Assembly (NCBI GenBank): GCA_934659445.1
Contig: CAKUHV010000047.1
Coordinates: 1-12,027 of the forward strand
DNA: 12,027 nt
Source: an uncultured Oscillospiraceae bacterium
GTDB lineage: Bacteria; Bacillota; Clostridia; Oscillospirales; Oscillospiraceae
Direction of reading: 5' to 3'
Position 1 is the stretch's first letter; each line of letters begins with the position of its first letter. Of the stretch, positions 6,414 through 12,027 are shown piece after piece. A program made the position numbers and the translations under genes. The notes beneath the pieces are model-generated. The model ran no database searches, was not told the DNA's origin, and saw nothing but the letters and a program-made list of their open reading frames with translations.

Positions 6414-7554
6414 TCCCGCCCCTGGCATCCCCTACGAGACCCCCAAGCCCATGCGGGAGGACGATTTCGAGCTGCTGCAGCTGGGGACCGACCTGAAGGA
6501 CGCAAAATTCGAGGCCCCTCCCATCGGCTTTTTCAAGGATGCCATGATCCGGCTGTCCCACAACAGGGCCGCCGTGGTGGCCTTTGTGCTGATCCTGCTC
6601 ATCTCCTTCATGGCGATCTTCGGGCCGATGATGAATCCCTATCGCTTTGACCAGCAGTTTGTGGACTACACCAATATGCCCCCCAAGATCCCCGTGCTGG
6701 CCTCCATCGGCATCGCGGACGGCTCCCGGGTGCTGCAGAACCGCCGGGTGGACTCCCTCTCCGACCCCGAGAAGTACCCCGAGGGCTGCATTCTGGAGGT
6801 CATGAACCAGCGGGAGGTAAACGGCGTCCAGATGGCGGACATCAAGGTGGACTACTATGAGTACACCCGCTGTCCCGAGAAATTCTGGTTTGGCTCGGAC
6901 TACCTTGGCCGGGACCTGTGGACCCGGCTTTGGCGGGGGGCGCGGGTGTCCCTGTTCATCGCGGTGATCTCGGTGGTGACCAATGTGATCATCGGCATCA
7001 TCTACGGCTCCATCGCCGGCTATTACGGCGGAGCGGTGGACATGGTGATGATGCGCATCTGCGAGATCATCCAGTCCTTCCCCAGGGTGGTGGTGGTCAC
7101 ACTATTTATCATGTTCTTCGGCACGGGCATATTCTCCATCGTCATGTCGCTGCTGATCAGCGGCTGGATACAGACCGCGCGGCTGGTCCGGGCGCAGTTC
7201 TACCGGTTTAAGGACAGGGAATACGTTCTGGCGGCCCGCACCATGGGGGTCAGGGACCGGGCGATCATCTTCCGGCACATCCTGCCCAACTCCCTGGGCC
7301 CGATCATCACCACCATGATGATCGCGGTGCCCCAGGCCATCTTCACCGAGTCCTTCCTGGCCTACATCGGCCTGGGTCTGCAGGCGCCCGAGCCCTCTAT
7401 CGGCGTGCTGCTCTCCGAGGGGCAGAAGGTGCTGTTGAACTTCCCCTACCAGTCCCTGTTCCCCGGCATCGTGATCTCGGTGCTGATGATCTCCTTCAAC
7501 CTGTTTGGCAACGGCCTTCGCGACGCGATGGATCCGACCATGCGCGGCTTATAA
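6406..7554 (+). CDS. Oligopeptide ABC transporter permease, OppC/DppC-like, with an enlarged outer loop
   Basis: This is the second permease half, 382 residues from ATG 6406 (GGAGGTGG at 6393-6400, 5 bases upstream). An in-frame TTG at 6391 is a poorer start because it overlaps that ribosome site. The first helix is at about 55-75. The OppC landmark FGSDYLGRDLWTR does not come until 162-174, so the outside loop is about 60-80 residues longer than in compact members such as E. coli OppC (about 302 residues in total). Long loops occur in some Gram-positive OppC proteins. Helices resume at about 182, and the EAA loop is near RDREYVLAARTMGVRDRAI. The C-terminus ends in GNGLRDAMDPTMRGL, typical of the family. 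The gene overlaps oppB by 8 bases and lies 12 bp before the first ATPase gene. Confidence 0.92.
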   Translation: MNNPAPGIPYETPKPMREDDFELLQLGTDLKDAKFEAPPIGFFKDAMIRLSHNRAAVVAFVLILLISFMAIFGPMMNPYRFDQQFVDYTNMPPKIPVLASIGIADGSRVLQNRRVDSLSDPEKYPEGCILEVMNQREVNGVQMADIKVDYYEYTRCPEKFWFGSDYLGRDLWTRLWRGARVSLFIAVISVVTNVIIGIIYGSIAGYYGGAVDMVMMRICEIIQSFPRVVVVTLFIMFFGTGIFSIVMSLLISGWIQTARLVRAQFYRFKDREYVLAARTMGVRDRAIIFRHILPNSLGPIITTMMIAVPQAIFTESFLAYIGLGLQAPEPSIGVLLSEGQKVLLNFPYQSLFPGIVISVLMISFNLFGNGLRDAMDPTMRGL

Positions 7555-7566
7555 GGGAAGTGTGAG

Positions 7567-8607
7567 ATGGCAGATAAGATTTTACAGGTGAAAAACCTTT
7601 CGGTGTCCTTCTCCTCCTACGCCGGGAAGGTGCAGGCGGTGCGGGACGTCTCCTTCGACCTCTACCGGGGGGAAACGCTGGCCATCGTGGGCGAGTCGGG
7701 CAGCGGCAAGAGCGTGACCACCAAGGCGATCCTGGGCATCCTTACGGGGAACGCCACCATCGAGCGAGGGGAGATCCTCTACAACGGCGAGGATCTGACC
7801 AAGTATACCGACAAGGACTTTTACAAGATCCGCGGCAAGAAGATCGCCCTTGTGTTCCAGGACCCCCTCTCCGCCCTGAACCCGATTATGAAGATCGGCA
7901 ACCAGATCGTGGAGGCCCTGGTGCTGAGCGGCTCGGTGCCCAAGAGCGAGGCCAAGGAGCGCGCTCTGGACCTGATGCGCAAGGTGGGCATCCCCCAGCC
8001 AGAGCTGCGCTACTCCCAGTATCCCTTCCAGTTCTCGGGCGGCATGCGCCAGCGCATCGTCATCGCCATCGCGCTGGCCTCCGACCCGGAGATCCTGATC
8101 TGCGACGAGCCCACCACCGCTCTGGACGTGACCATTCAGGCCCAGATCCTGGAGCTGATCGGCGAGATCAAGAAGAAGAACAACCTGTCCATCATTTTCA
8201 TCACCCACGACCTGGGCGTGGTGGCCAACGTGGCCGACCGGGTGGCGGTGATGTACGCCGGCAAGATCGTGGAGTACGGCAGGAGCGAGGAGATCTTCTA
8301 CGATCCCCAGAACCCCTACACCTGGGCGCTGCTGTCCTCCATGCCGGATCTGGACACCAAGGAGCAGCTGTTTTCCATCCCCGGCACGCCGCCGAATATG
8401 CTGTATCCCCCCCAGGGCGACGCCTTCCACGAGCGCAACCAGTTTGCCCTGAAGATCGACGAGCGGGAGGCGCCCCCCTTCTTCAAGGTGAGCGACACCC
8501 ACTATGCGGCCACCTGGCTGCTGGATCCCCGGGCGCCGAAGGTGGAGCCCCCCGCCATCCTGCGGGAGAGGATCCAACGGATGAAGAGGAGGGCTGACGA
8601 TGAGTAA
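7567..8607 (+). CDS. Oligopeptide ABC transporter ATPase, OppD/AmiE-like, Cys-less C-terminus
   Basis: This cytoplasmic ATPase (346 residues) powers import together with the next gene. It has Walker A GESGSGKS (42-49), a Q-loop in [11 protein letters not shown], signature SGGMRQR (from 157), Walker B ending in ICDEP (Asp180, Glu181), and H-loop His214. The oligopeptide C-terminal extension is present ([13 protein letters not shown]). The four Cys that bind a [4Fe-4S] cluster in many OppD/DppD proteins (pattern GCPF..RC, C, ACW) are replaced by Asp285, Asn291, Asp298 and Thr316. From memory, AmiE/OppD of streptococci and lactococci show the same Cys-less form, so this is a lineage trait rather than damage. 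The 3' end overlaps the next gene by 8 bases. Confidence 0.93.
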   Translation: MADKILQVKNLSVSFSSYAGKVQAVRDVSFDLYRGETLAIVGESGSGKSVTTKAILGILTGNATIERGEILYNGEDLTKYTDKDFYKIRGKKIALVFQDPLSALNPIMKIGNQIVEALVLSGSVPKSEAKERALDLMRKVGIPQPELRYSQYPFQFSGGMRQRIVIAIALASDPEILICDEPTTALDVTIQAQILELIGEIKKKNNLSIIFITHDLGVVANVADRVAVMYAGKIVEYGRSEEIFYDPQNPYTWALLSSMPDLDTKEQLFSIPGTPPNMLYPPQGDAFHERNQFALKIDEREAPPFFKVSDTHYAATWLLDPRAPKVEPPAILRERIQRMKRRADDE

Positions 8608-9556
8608 CGAAGAAAAAAAGGTCCTCCTTGACGTGTCCAACCTGAAGACCTACTTCACCTCCGGCAGCGGACGGCACAAGTCGGTGGTGAAGGCGGTGGA
8701 CGACGTCACCTTCAAGATCCTTGAGGGGGAGACCTTCGGACTGGTGGGAGAGTCCGGCTGCGGCAAGACCACCACCGGGCGCACCATCATCCGCCTCTAC
8801 AATCCCACCGGCGGCGAGGTCTATTTTGACGGGAAGAAGATCTCCGGCAAGATGAAGAAGGACGACCTTGTGCGGCTGACCAGCAAGATGCAGATGATCT
8901 TTCAGGACCCCATCGCCTCCATCAATCCCCGCATGACCATCGAGGAGATCGTCTCCGAGGGGCTGAAGGTGGGGGGCATGAAGGACCGGGGAGAGCGGCT
9001 GGAGATGGTCTATGACATCCTGGACAAGGTGGGCCTGACCAAGGACCACGCCACCCGCTACCCCCATGAGTTCTCCGGCGGACAGCGGCAGCGGGTGGGC
9101 ATCGCCCGGGCCCTGGTGACCAACCCCTCTCTGGTCATCGCCGACGAGCCGGTGTCGGCACTGGACGTGTCGATCCAGGCCCAGGTGATCAACCTTTTCA
9201 ACCGCCTGAAGGACGAGATGGGGCTGACGGTCCTGTTCATCGCCCACAACCTGTCGGTGGTGAAGTACTTCTCCGACCGGATCGGCGTGATGTATATGGG
9301 CAAGCTGGTGGAGATCGCGGACGCCGATGACCTCTACAAGAACCCGATCCACCCCTACACCCGGTCGCTGCTCTCCGCCATCCCCCAGCCCGACCCCCTC
9401 TTTGAGCGCAAGCGGGTGCGCATCGCCTATGACCCGTCGGTCCACCGCTATGAGGAGGAGCAGCCGCGGTACTACGAGATCCTGCCCAACCACATGATCT
9501 ACGCCTCCCCCTCCGAGTACGAGCAGTACCGGCGGGAGCTGGAGTATCGGGCATGA
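8600..9556 (+). CDS. Oligopeptide ABC transporter ATPase, OppF/AmiF-like
   Basis: This is the second ATPase of the importer, 318 residues. It has Walker A GESGCGKT (50-57), a Q-loop in [11 protein letters not shown], signature SGGQRQR (from 159), Walker B IADEP (Asp182, Glu183), and the switch histidine in FIAHNLSVV. The tail lacks the Cys-rich oligopeptide motif and instead ends [18 protein letters not shown], similar in style to Gram-positive AmiF/AppF tails. ATG 8600 follows AGAGGAGGG (8585-8593) by 6 bases, inside the end of the preceding ATPase gene. Its own stop codon overlaps the start of the DUF3899-like gene (ATGA), so translation of the three is probably coupled. OppD and OppF should form the heterodimer under OppBC. 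Confidence 0.93.
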   Translation: MSNEEKKVLLDVSNLKTYFTSGSGRHKSVVKAVDDVTFKILEGETFGLVGESGCGKTTTGRTIIRLYNPTGGEVYFDGKKISGKMKKDDLVRLTSKMQMIFQDPIASINPRMTIEEIVSEGLKVGGMKDRGERLEMVYDILDKVGLTKDHATRYPHEFSGGQRQRVGIARALVTNPSLVIADEPVSALDVSIQAQVINLFNRLKDEMGLTVLFIAHNLSVVKYFSDRIGVMYMGKLVEIADADDLYKNPIHPYTRSLLSAIPQPDPLFERKRVRIAYDPSVHRYEEEQPRYYEILPNHMIYASPSEYEQYRRELEYRA

Positions 9557-9930
9557 AAGGGGCCGACAGGGCGGGGCTGCGCCTGTTCGGAAGGCTCATG
9601 GCCGGGAGCGGGGCGCTGGCCGCGGGGTATCCCCTGCTGAAAAAGCTCCCCCTCTCCGGCAGAGGCCTCTCCGACGGCCTGGCCATCGCCGGGGTCCTCT
9701 GTCTGGTGACCGGGCTGTTCCGGCTGGTCAACCGGATGGGCCTTTTCGACTCCACCCGGTATGGCTTCAAAAAACTGGTGGAGCTGATCAGGACAAGAGA
9801 CTATGTCCCGTCCCGCTCGGCCTATCCCAGCCTTGCGGACTACAAAGAGAAGCATCCCTATGAAAAAACTTACCTGCCCTTTCTGGCGGCGGCGGCGGCG
9901 GACATGCTGCTGGCCCTGCTGGCCGGATAG
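9553..9930 (+). CDS. Small membrane protein, DUF3899-like
   Basis: The product is 125 residues with no known function. The central stretch, GLSDGLAIAGVLCLVTGLFRLVN..GLFDSTRYGFKKLVELI, resembles the DUF3899 pattern as I remember it: a hydrophobic segment after LSDG, then G.FD..yGfkkl. Predicted membrane segments are at about 11-28, 38-58 and 106-124, with a basic, Tyr-rich stretch between the last two (about 65-105). It starts at ATG 9553 within the ATGA overlap with the OppF-like stop codon and ends 21 bp before the second M17 gene. That position implies coupled production with the transporter. It could be an accessory or assembly factor of the importer, or a passenger gene. The sequence does not decide. 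Confidence 0.75.
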   Translation: MKGADRAGLRLFGRLMAGSGALAAGYPLLKKLPLSGRGLSDGLAIAGVLCLVTGLFRLVNRMGLFDSTRYGFKKLVELIRTRDYVPSRSAYPSLADYKEKHPYEKTYLPFLAAAAADMLLALLAG

Positions 9931-9951
9931 GGGCGCGAGAGGAGCGCAGTT

Positions 9952-11397
9952 ATGAAGCTGACATTCGGTCCGGCCGGACAGGTGCCGGTCAGGGCCTGCC
10001 TTGTGTATCAGGACGGCACCCCCCTTGGAGGGGGAGAGCCGGCGCCTCAGCTGGAGGCGGCAAAGCGGTATGAGGCCTTTCAGGGAGAGGCGGGGCAGGT
10101 GTGCTGCATCCGCGACTACGAAAGCGGCGGGGCCGTCCTTTTTGCCGGGGTGGGGCCCAGAGAGGGCTTTAACGACGAGAAGGCGCGCCGCGCGGCGGCA
10201 AAGCTGGCGGAGTATGCCGGGGCGCACAGGATCCCCTCCTTCGGCATGAGCCTGGGAGAGGTGGAGCCGGCGACCCTGCGCGCCGTCTGCGAGGCGCTGG
10301 TGATGGCCTGCTACCGCTACACCGACTTCCTCTCCTCCCCGAAGAAGCCGGGGCTGGAGGAGGTGGTCATCGAGGCCGGAGAGGAGCTGCGCCCCGCCTT
10401 TCAGGAGGGGCTCACCCTGGGCAGGGCGGTCTGTGAGGCCAGAGATCTGGTCAACGAGCCCGCCAACGCCCAGACCCCGGAGAAGCTGGCCCAGGAGGCG
10501 GTCTCTCTGGGCGGGATCTACGGCTTTGAGACCGAGGTGCTGGGGGAGGAGCAGATCCTCCGCCTGGGCATGGAGGCCTTCTATGCCGTGGGCAACGGCT
10601 CGCCCAACCGCCCGGTGGTGATCGTCATGCGCTACCGGGGGGACCCGGACAGACCCCAGGAGATTGTGGGTCTGGTGGGCAAGGGCGTCACCTACGACAG
10701 CGGCGGCCTGAACCTGAAATCCGGACAGCGGTTCATCACCATGAAGCATGACATGGCCGGCGGCGGCACCGTGATCGGCGCCATGTGTGCCATCGCCCGG
10801 GAGAAGCTGCGGGCCAACGTGACAGCGGTGGTGGCCGCCTGTGAAAACGTGATCTCTGGCGCAGCCTATAAGCCCGGGGACATCATCGGCTCCATGGCCG
10901 GCAAGACCATACAGATCAACAGCACCGACGCCGAGGGGCGGCTCACCCTCATCGACGCCATCTATTACGCCGTGGAGCACGAGAAGGTGACCCGGGTCGC
11001 CGATATTGCCACCCTCACCGGCGCAGCCCGCCGGATCCTTGGGGAGTATGGCGCGCCCGTGCTTTCCAACAGCGACGGCCTGTGGCAGGCCCTGAGCCGG
11101 GGGGCCGCCCAGTCCGGGGAGCTGGTGTGCCGGGTCCCCCTCATCGAGGACGCCCGCCAGAAGATGCGGGGCGACGTCTCCGACTATGTGAACACCTCCC
11201 TTGCGGAGGCGGGCGGTATGGTCACGGCGGCGCTGTTCATCGAGGACTTTACCCAGGGCAGACCCTGGATCCACATCGACGCCGCGGGCCCCCTCTGGCT
11301 GGACCGGGAGATGCCCTACACCCCCAAGGGCGGCTCCGGCTGGGGCGTCCGGGCCCTCTACCACATGGTGAAGGATCTGTCCGCTCAGCGGAGCTGA
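9952..11397 (+). CDS. Leucyl aminopeptidase, M17 family (second copy)
   Basis: This is a second di-metal cytoplasmic aminopeptidase, 481 residues. All ligands are in place: Lys244 and Asp249 (GKGVTYDSGG), Asp267 (MKHDMAGG), Asp326 and Glu328 (STDAEGRL), with catalytic Lys256 and Arg330. IATLTGA and HIDAAGPLW also match the family. Its N-domain (about 1-150) is quite unlike that of the M17 protein at 2106, and its active-site surround is more canonical (MKHDM against MHHDM). The two are therefore old paralogues or separate acquisitions, not a recent duplication. Different residue preferences would make sense for complete digestion of imported peptides, but this is inference. ATG 9952 has GAGAGGAG (about 8 bases upstream). 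It is the last gene of the operon, with a strong terminator beginning 36 bp after its stop. Confidence 0.92.
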   Translation: MKLTFGPAGQVPVRACLVYQDGTPLGGGEPAPQLEAAKRYEAFQGEAGQVCCIRDYESGGAVLFAGVGPREGFNDEKARRAAAKLAEYAGAHRIPSFGMSLGEVEPATLRAVCEALVMACYRYTDFLSSPKKPGLEEVVIEAGEELRPAFQEGLTLGRAVCEARDLVNEPANAQTPEKLAQEAVSLGGIYGFETEVLGEEQILRLGMEAFYAVGNGSPNRPVVIVMRYRGDPDRPQEIVGLVGKGVTYDSGGLNLKSGQRFITMKHDMAGGGTVIGAMCAIAREKLRANVTAVVAACENVISGAAYKPGDIIGSMAGKTIQINSTDAEGRLTLIDAIYYAVEHEKVTRVADIATLTGAARRILGEYGAPVLSNSDGLWQALSRGAAQSGELVCRVPLIEDARQKMRGDVSDYVNTSLAEAGGMVTAALFIEDFTQGRPWIHIDAAGPLWLDREMPYTPKGGSGWGVRALYHMVKDLSAQRS

Positions 11398-11432
11398 TCC
11401 TCTCCGCGGCCTTGCTCCGAATACCCCCCGTA

Positions 11433-11478
11433 CAGCCCCGGCGTCAGAACTGGCGCCGGGGCTGCTTTTGCAATTTTT
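11433..11478 (+). terminator. Intrinsic terminator of the peptide operon
   Basis: CAGCCCCGGCG (11433-11443) pairs perfectly with CGCCGGGGCTG (11454-11464), an 11-bp very GC-rich stem. The loop can close further through a T-G pair and CA/TG. It is followed by CTTTTGCAATTTTT, giving two T-runs. It lies 36 bp after the last M17 gene. I found no comparable terminator earlier in the nine-gene run. Confidence 0.9.
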
Positions 11479-11814
11479 GAGACTGTCAAAAAAGCAGCAG
11501 TATGCAGAGATACGGGAAGGAAGATGGTTACGAAAGAAACCCAGGAAGGGTGTCTTTCGTTTTTAATCATAAGATTTTGAAGCTTTGAAGAAGCTTCAAA
11601 ATTTTCTTCAGCTTGGAGAAAAAAGCCCTCCTGCAAGGAGTTCCATTATCCTCAGATGATGGAATAAAATCAAAGCCTGTCATTTCCAGAGATATGCGCC
11701 ATGGAAATGACACTTCTCACGAAATCTTTAAGGACAATTTCGCAAGAAATCGAGTTAAAAATTTCGTGCAGTCCAACTCGAAAAAGTGGCTTTGCCACTT
11801 TTTCGACAGTCTCA
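11478..11814. mobile_element. MITE-like 337-bp element with 17-bp terminal inverted repeats
   Basis: TGAGACTGTCAAAAAAG (11478-11494) is the inverted copy of CTTTTTCGACAGTCTCA (11798-11814) with one mismatch in 17. The interior is AT-rich, unlike the GC-rich genes around it, and is a chain of hairpins. These are ACGAAAGA../..TCTTTCGT (11530-11560, then TTTTT); a perfect 11-bp stem TTTTGAAGCTT/AAGCTTCAAAA (11575-11601); a 10-bp stem at 11641-11664; TGTCATTTCC/GGAAATGACA (11678-11712); a three-tier stem at 11718-11768 with a GCAA loop; and a perfect 12-bp stem at 11779-11805. It encodes no transposase. No target-site duplication is obvious. A non-autonomous transposon is the best reading. A structured RNA or an intergenic repeat family are alternatives. 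Confidence 0.6.
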
Positions 11815-11845
11815 GCCGCACCATATAAATGGTGCGGCTTTCTCT
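11814..11845 (+). terminator. Hairpin with short T-run, probable terminator
   Basis: AGCCGCACCAT (11814-11824) pairs perfectly with ATGGTGCGGCT (11829-11839) around an ATAA loop. CTTTCTCTGTT follows, a weak T-tract. It abuts the right end of the MITE-like element. It could end transcripts arising in that element or be a relic of the site into which the element moved. Confidence 0.6.
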
Positions 11846-11897
11846 GTTGATTCACACTCTCTAATTAGCGCGTGTATCAAAATATATATTAGTTCTA

Positions 11898-11926
11898 TTG
11901 ACACTTCCGCTCATTGTGGATATAAT
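11898..11926 (+). promoter_or_regulatory. Consensus sigma-70/SigA promoter for the last gene
   Basis: Perfect TTGACA (11898-11903) and perfect TATAAT (11921-11926) are separated by 17 bp. AT-rich sequence upstream (about 11879-11897) could be an UP element. Transcription should start near 11933, giving a leader of about 24 bases. Such an ideal promoter suggests strong expression unless a repressor acts. The region 11840-11897 holds nothing else I can name. Confidence 0.92.
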
Positions 11927-11956
11927 AATGGTGAAGATCAAAATCGGAGGCCTATC

Positions 11957-12027
11957 ATGAGAGATTACAGCAAGTACGAAAAGACACCCGTGTTATTCTC
12001 TGGGGCAGAAAAGAAGTTTGAAATCAT
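11957..12027 (+). CDS. Partial CDS, start of a possible HipA/CtkA-like kinase (cut by window end)
   Basis: The frame opens with MRDYSKYEKTPVLFSGAEKK and runs off the window after 23 complete codons. The start is well supported: CGGAGG (11945-11950) lies 6 bases upstream and a perfect promoter precedes it. The opening residues remind me of HipA-domain (CtkA-like serine/threonine kinase) proteins in gut Bacillota, which often begin with a short DYSKY..T....GG..RK-type segment. That memory-based match over so few residues is weak. Base composition is lower in GC than in the peptide operon, and the gene is a separate transcription unit, consistent with accessory DNA. Confidence 0.6.
   Translation, partial: MRDYSKYEKTPVLFSGAEKKFEI

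Noticed and set aside
9499..11364. A 621-codon open frame on the - strand opposite the second M17 gene
   Set aside because: Its translation is rich in His, Gly, Leu and Pro with no domain, and it lies antisense to an M17 gene with a complete active site. Long antisense frames are expected where third positions are mostly G or C.
11385..11636. An 83-codon - strand frame, and another at 11670-11855
   Set aside because: The first crosses the operon terminator and the left terminal repeat. Both follow hairpin arms and have no ribosome site I could see.
11613..11828. A 71-codon + strand frame inside the MITE-like repeat
   Set aside because: It is built across the inverted-repeat arms and hairpins, runs through the right terminal repeat into the next hairpin, lacks a persuasive promoter and resembles no family I know.
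1..12027. CRISPR array, tRNA, rRNA or riboswitch
   Set aside because: No regularly spaced direct repeats beyond the two-copy dyad, and I recognised no tRNA cloverleaf, rRNA segment or known aptamer by eye. A covariance-model scan would be the decisive test.

Overview
The window is a GC-rich stretch with all credible genes on the + strand. It reads like a chromosome segment of a high-GC gut Bacillota, most likely a clostridial Oscillospiraceae-type organism (Flavonifractor/Lawsonibacter/Oscillibacter-like; inferred from memory of gene style, not searched). Supporting signs are strong AAGGAGG ribosome sites, a lipoprotein-type substrate-binding protein, Cys-less Ami/Opp-like ATPases of the Gram-positive type, and a DUF3899-like membrane protein.

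Layout. Positions 1-174 hold no gene I can support. A near-consensus promoter (175-203), with a 12-bp palindrome at its predicted start point, drives a GntR/FCD regulator (236-922). The next 170 bp contain two almost identical 20-bp sequences that each form a 19-bp dyad, good candidates for operators of this regulator. Then comes a tightly packed run of nine genes from 1093 to 11397: a short M29/NicX-like metalloprotein, an M17 leucyl aminopeptidase, a complete oligopeptide ABC importer (lipoprotein SBP, two permeases, two ATPases), a small DUF3899-like membrane protein, and a second, diverged M17 aminopeptidase. Gaps are 91 bp or less, and three junctions overlap by 8, 8 and 4 bases. No clear intrinsic terminator appears until the strong one at 11433-11478.

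Taken together this looks like one peptide-scavenging operon: the lipoprotein captures peptides, OppBCDF import them with ATP, and two or three cytoplasmic metallo-aminopeptidases trim them to amino acids, under a local GntR/FCD regulator. The parts are of known families. The less ordinary points are two M17 paralogues plus an M29-like protein in one transporter operon, the translationally coupled DUF3899-like gene, the short M29-like protein whose activity is uncertain, and the conserved direct repeats after gntR.

Downstream, composition changes sharply to AT-rich. Positions 11478-11814 form a 337-bp element bounded by 17-bp inverted repeats (16/17 match) and packed with consecutive hairpins, which resembles a MITE. 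A further hairpin terminator follows it. Then a perfect TTGACA-17-TATAAT promoter drives a gene cut off by the window end, possibly a HipA/CtkA-like kinase (weak call from only 23 residues).
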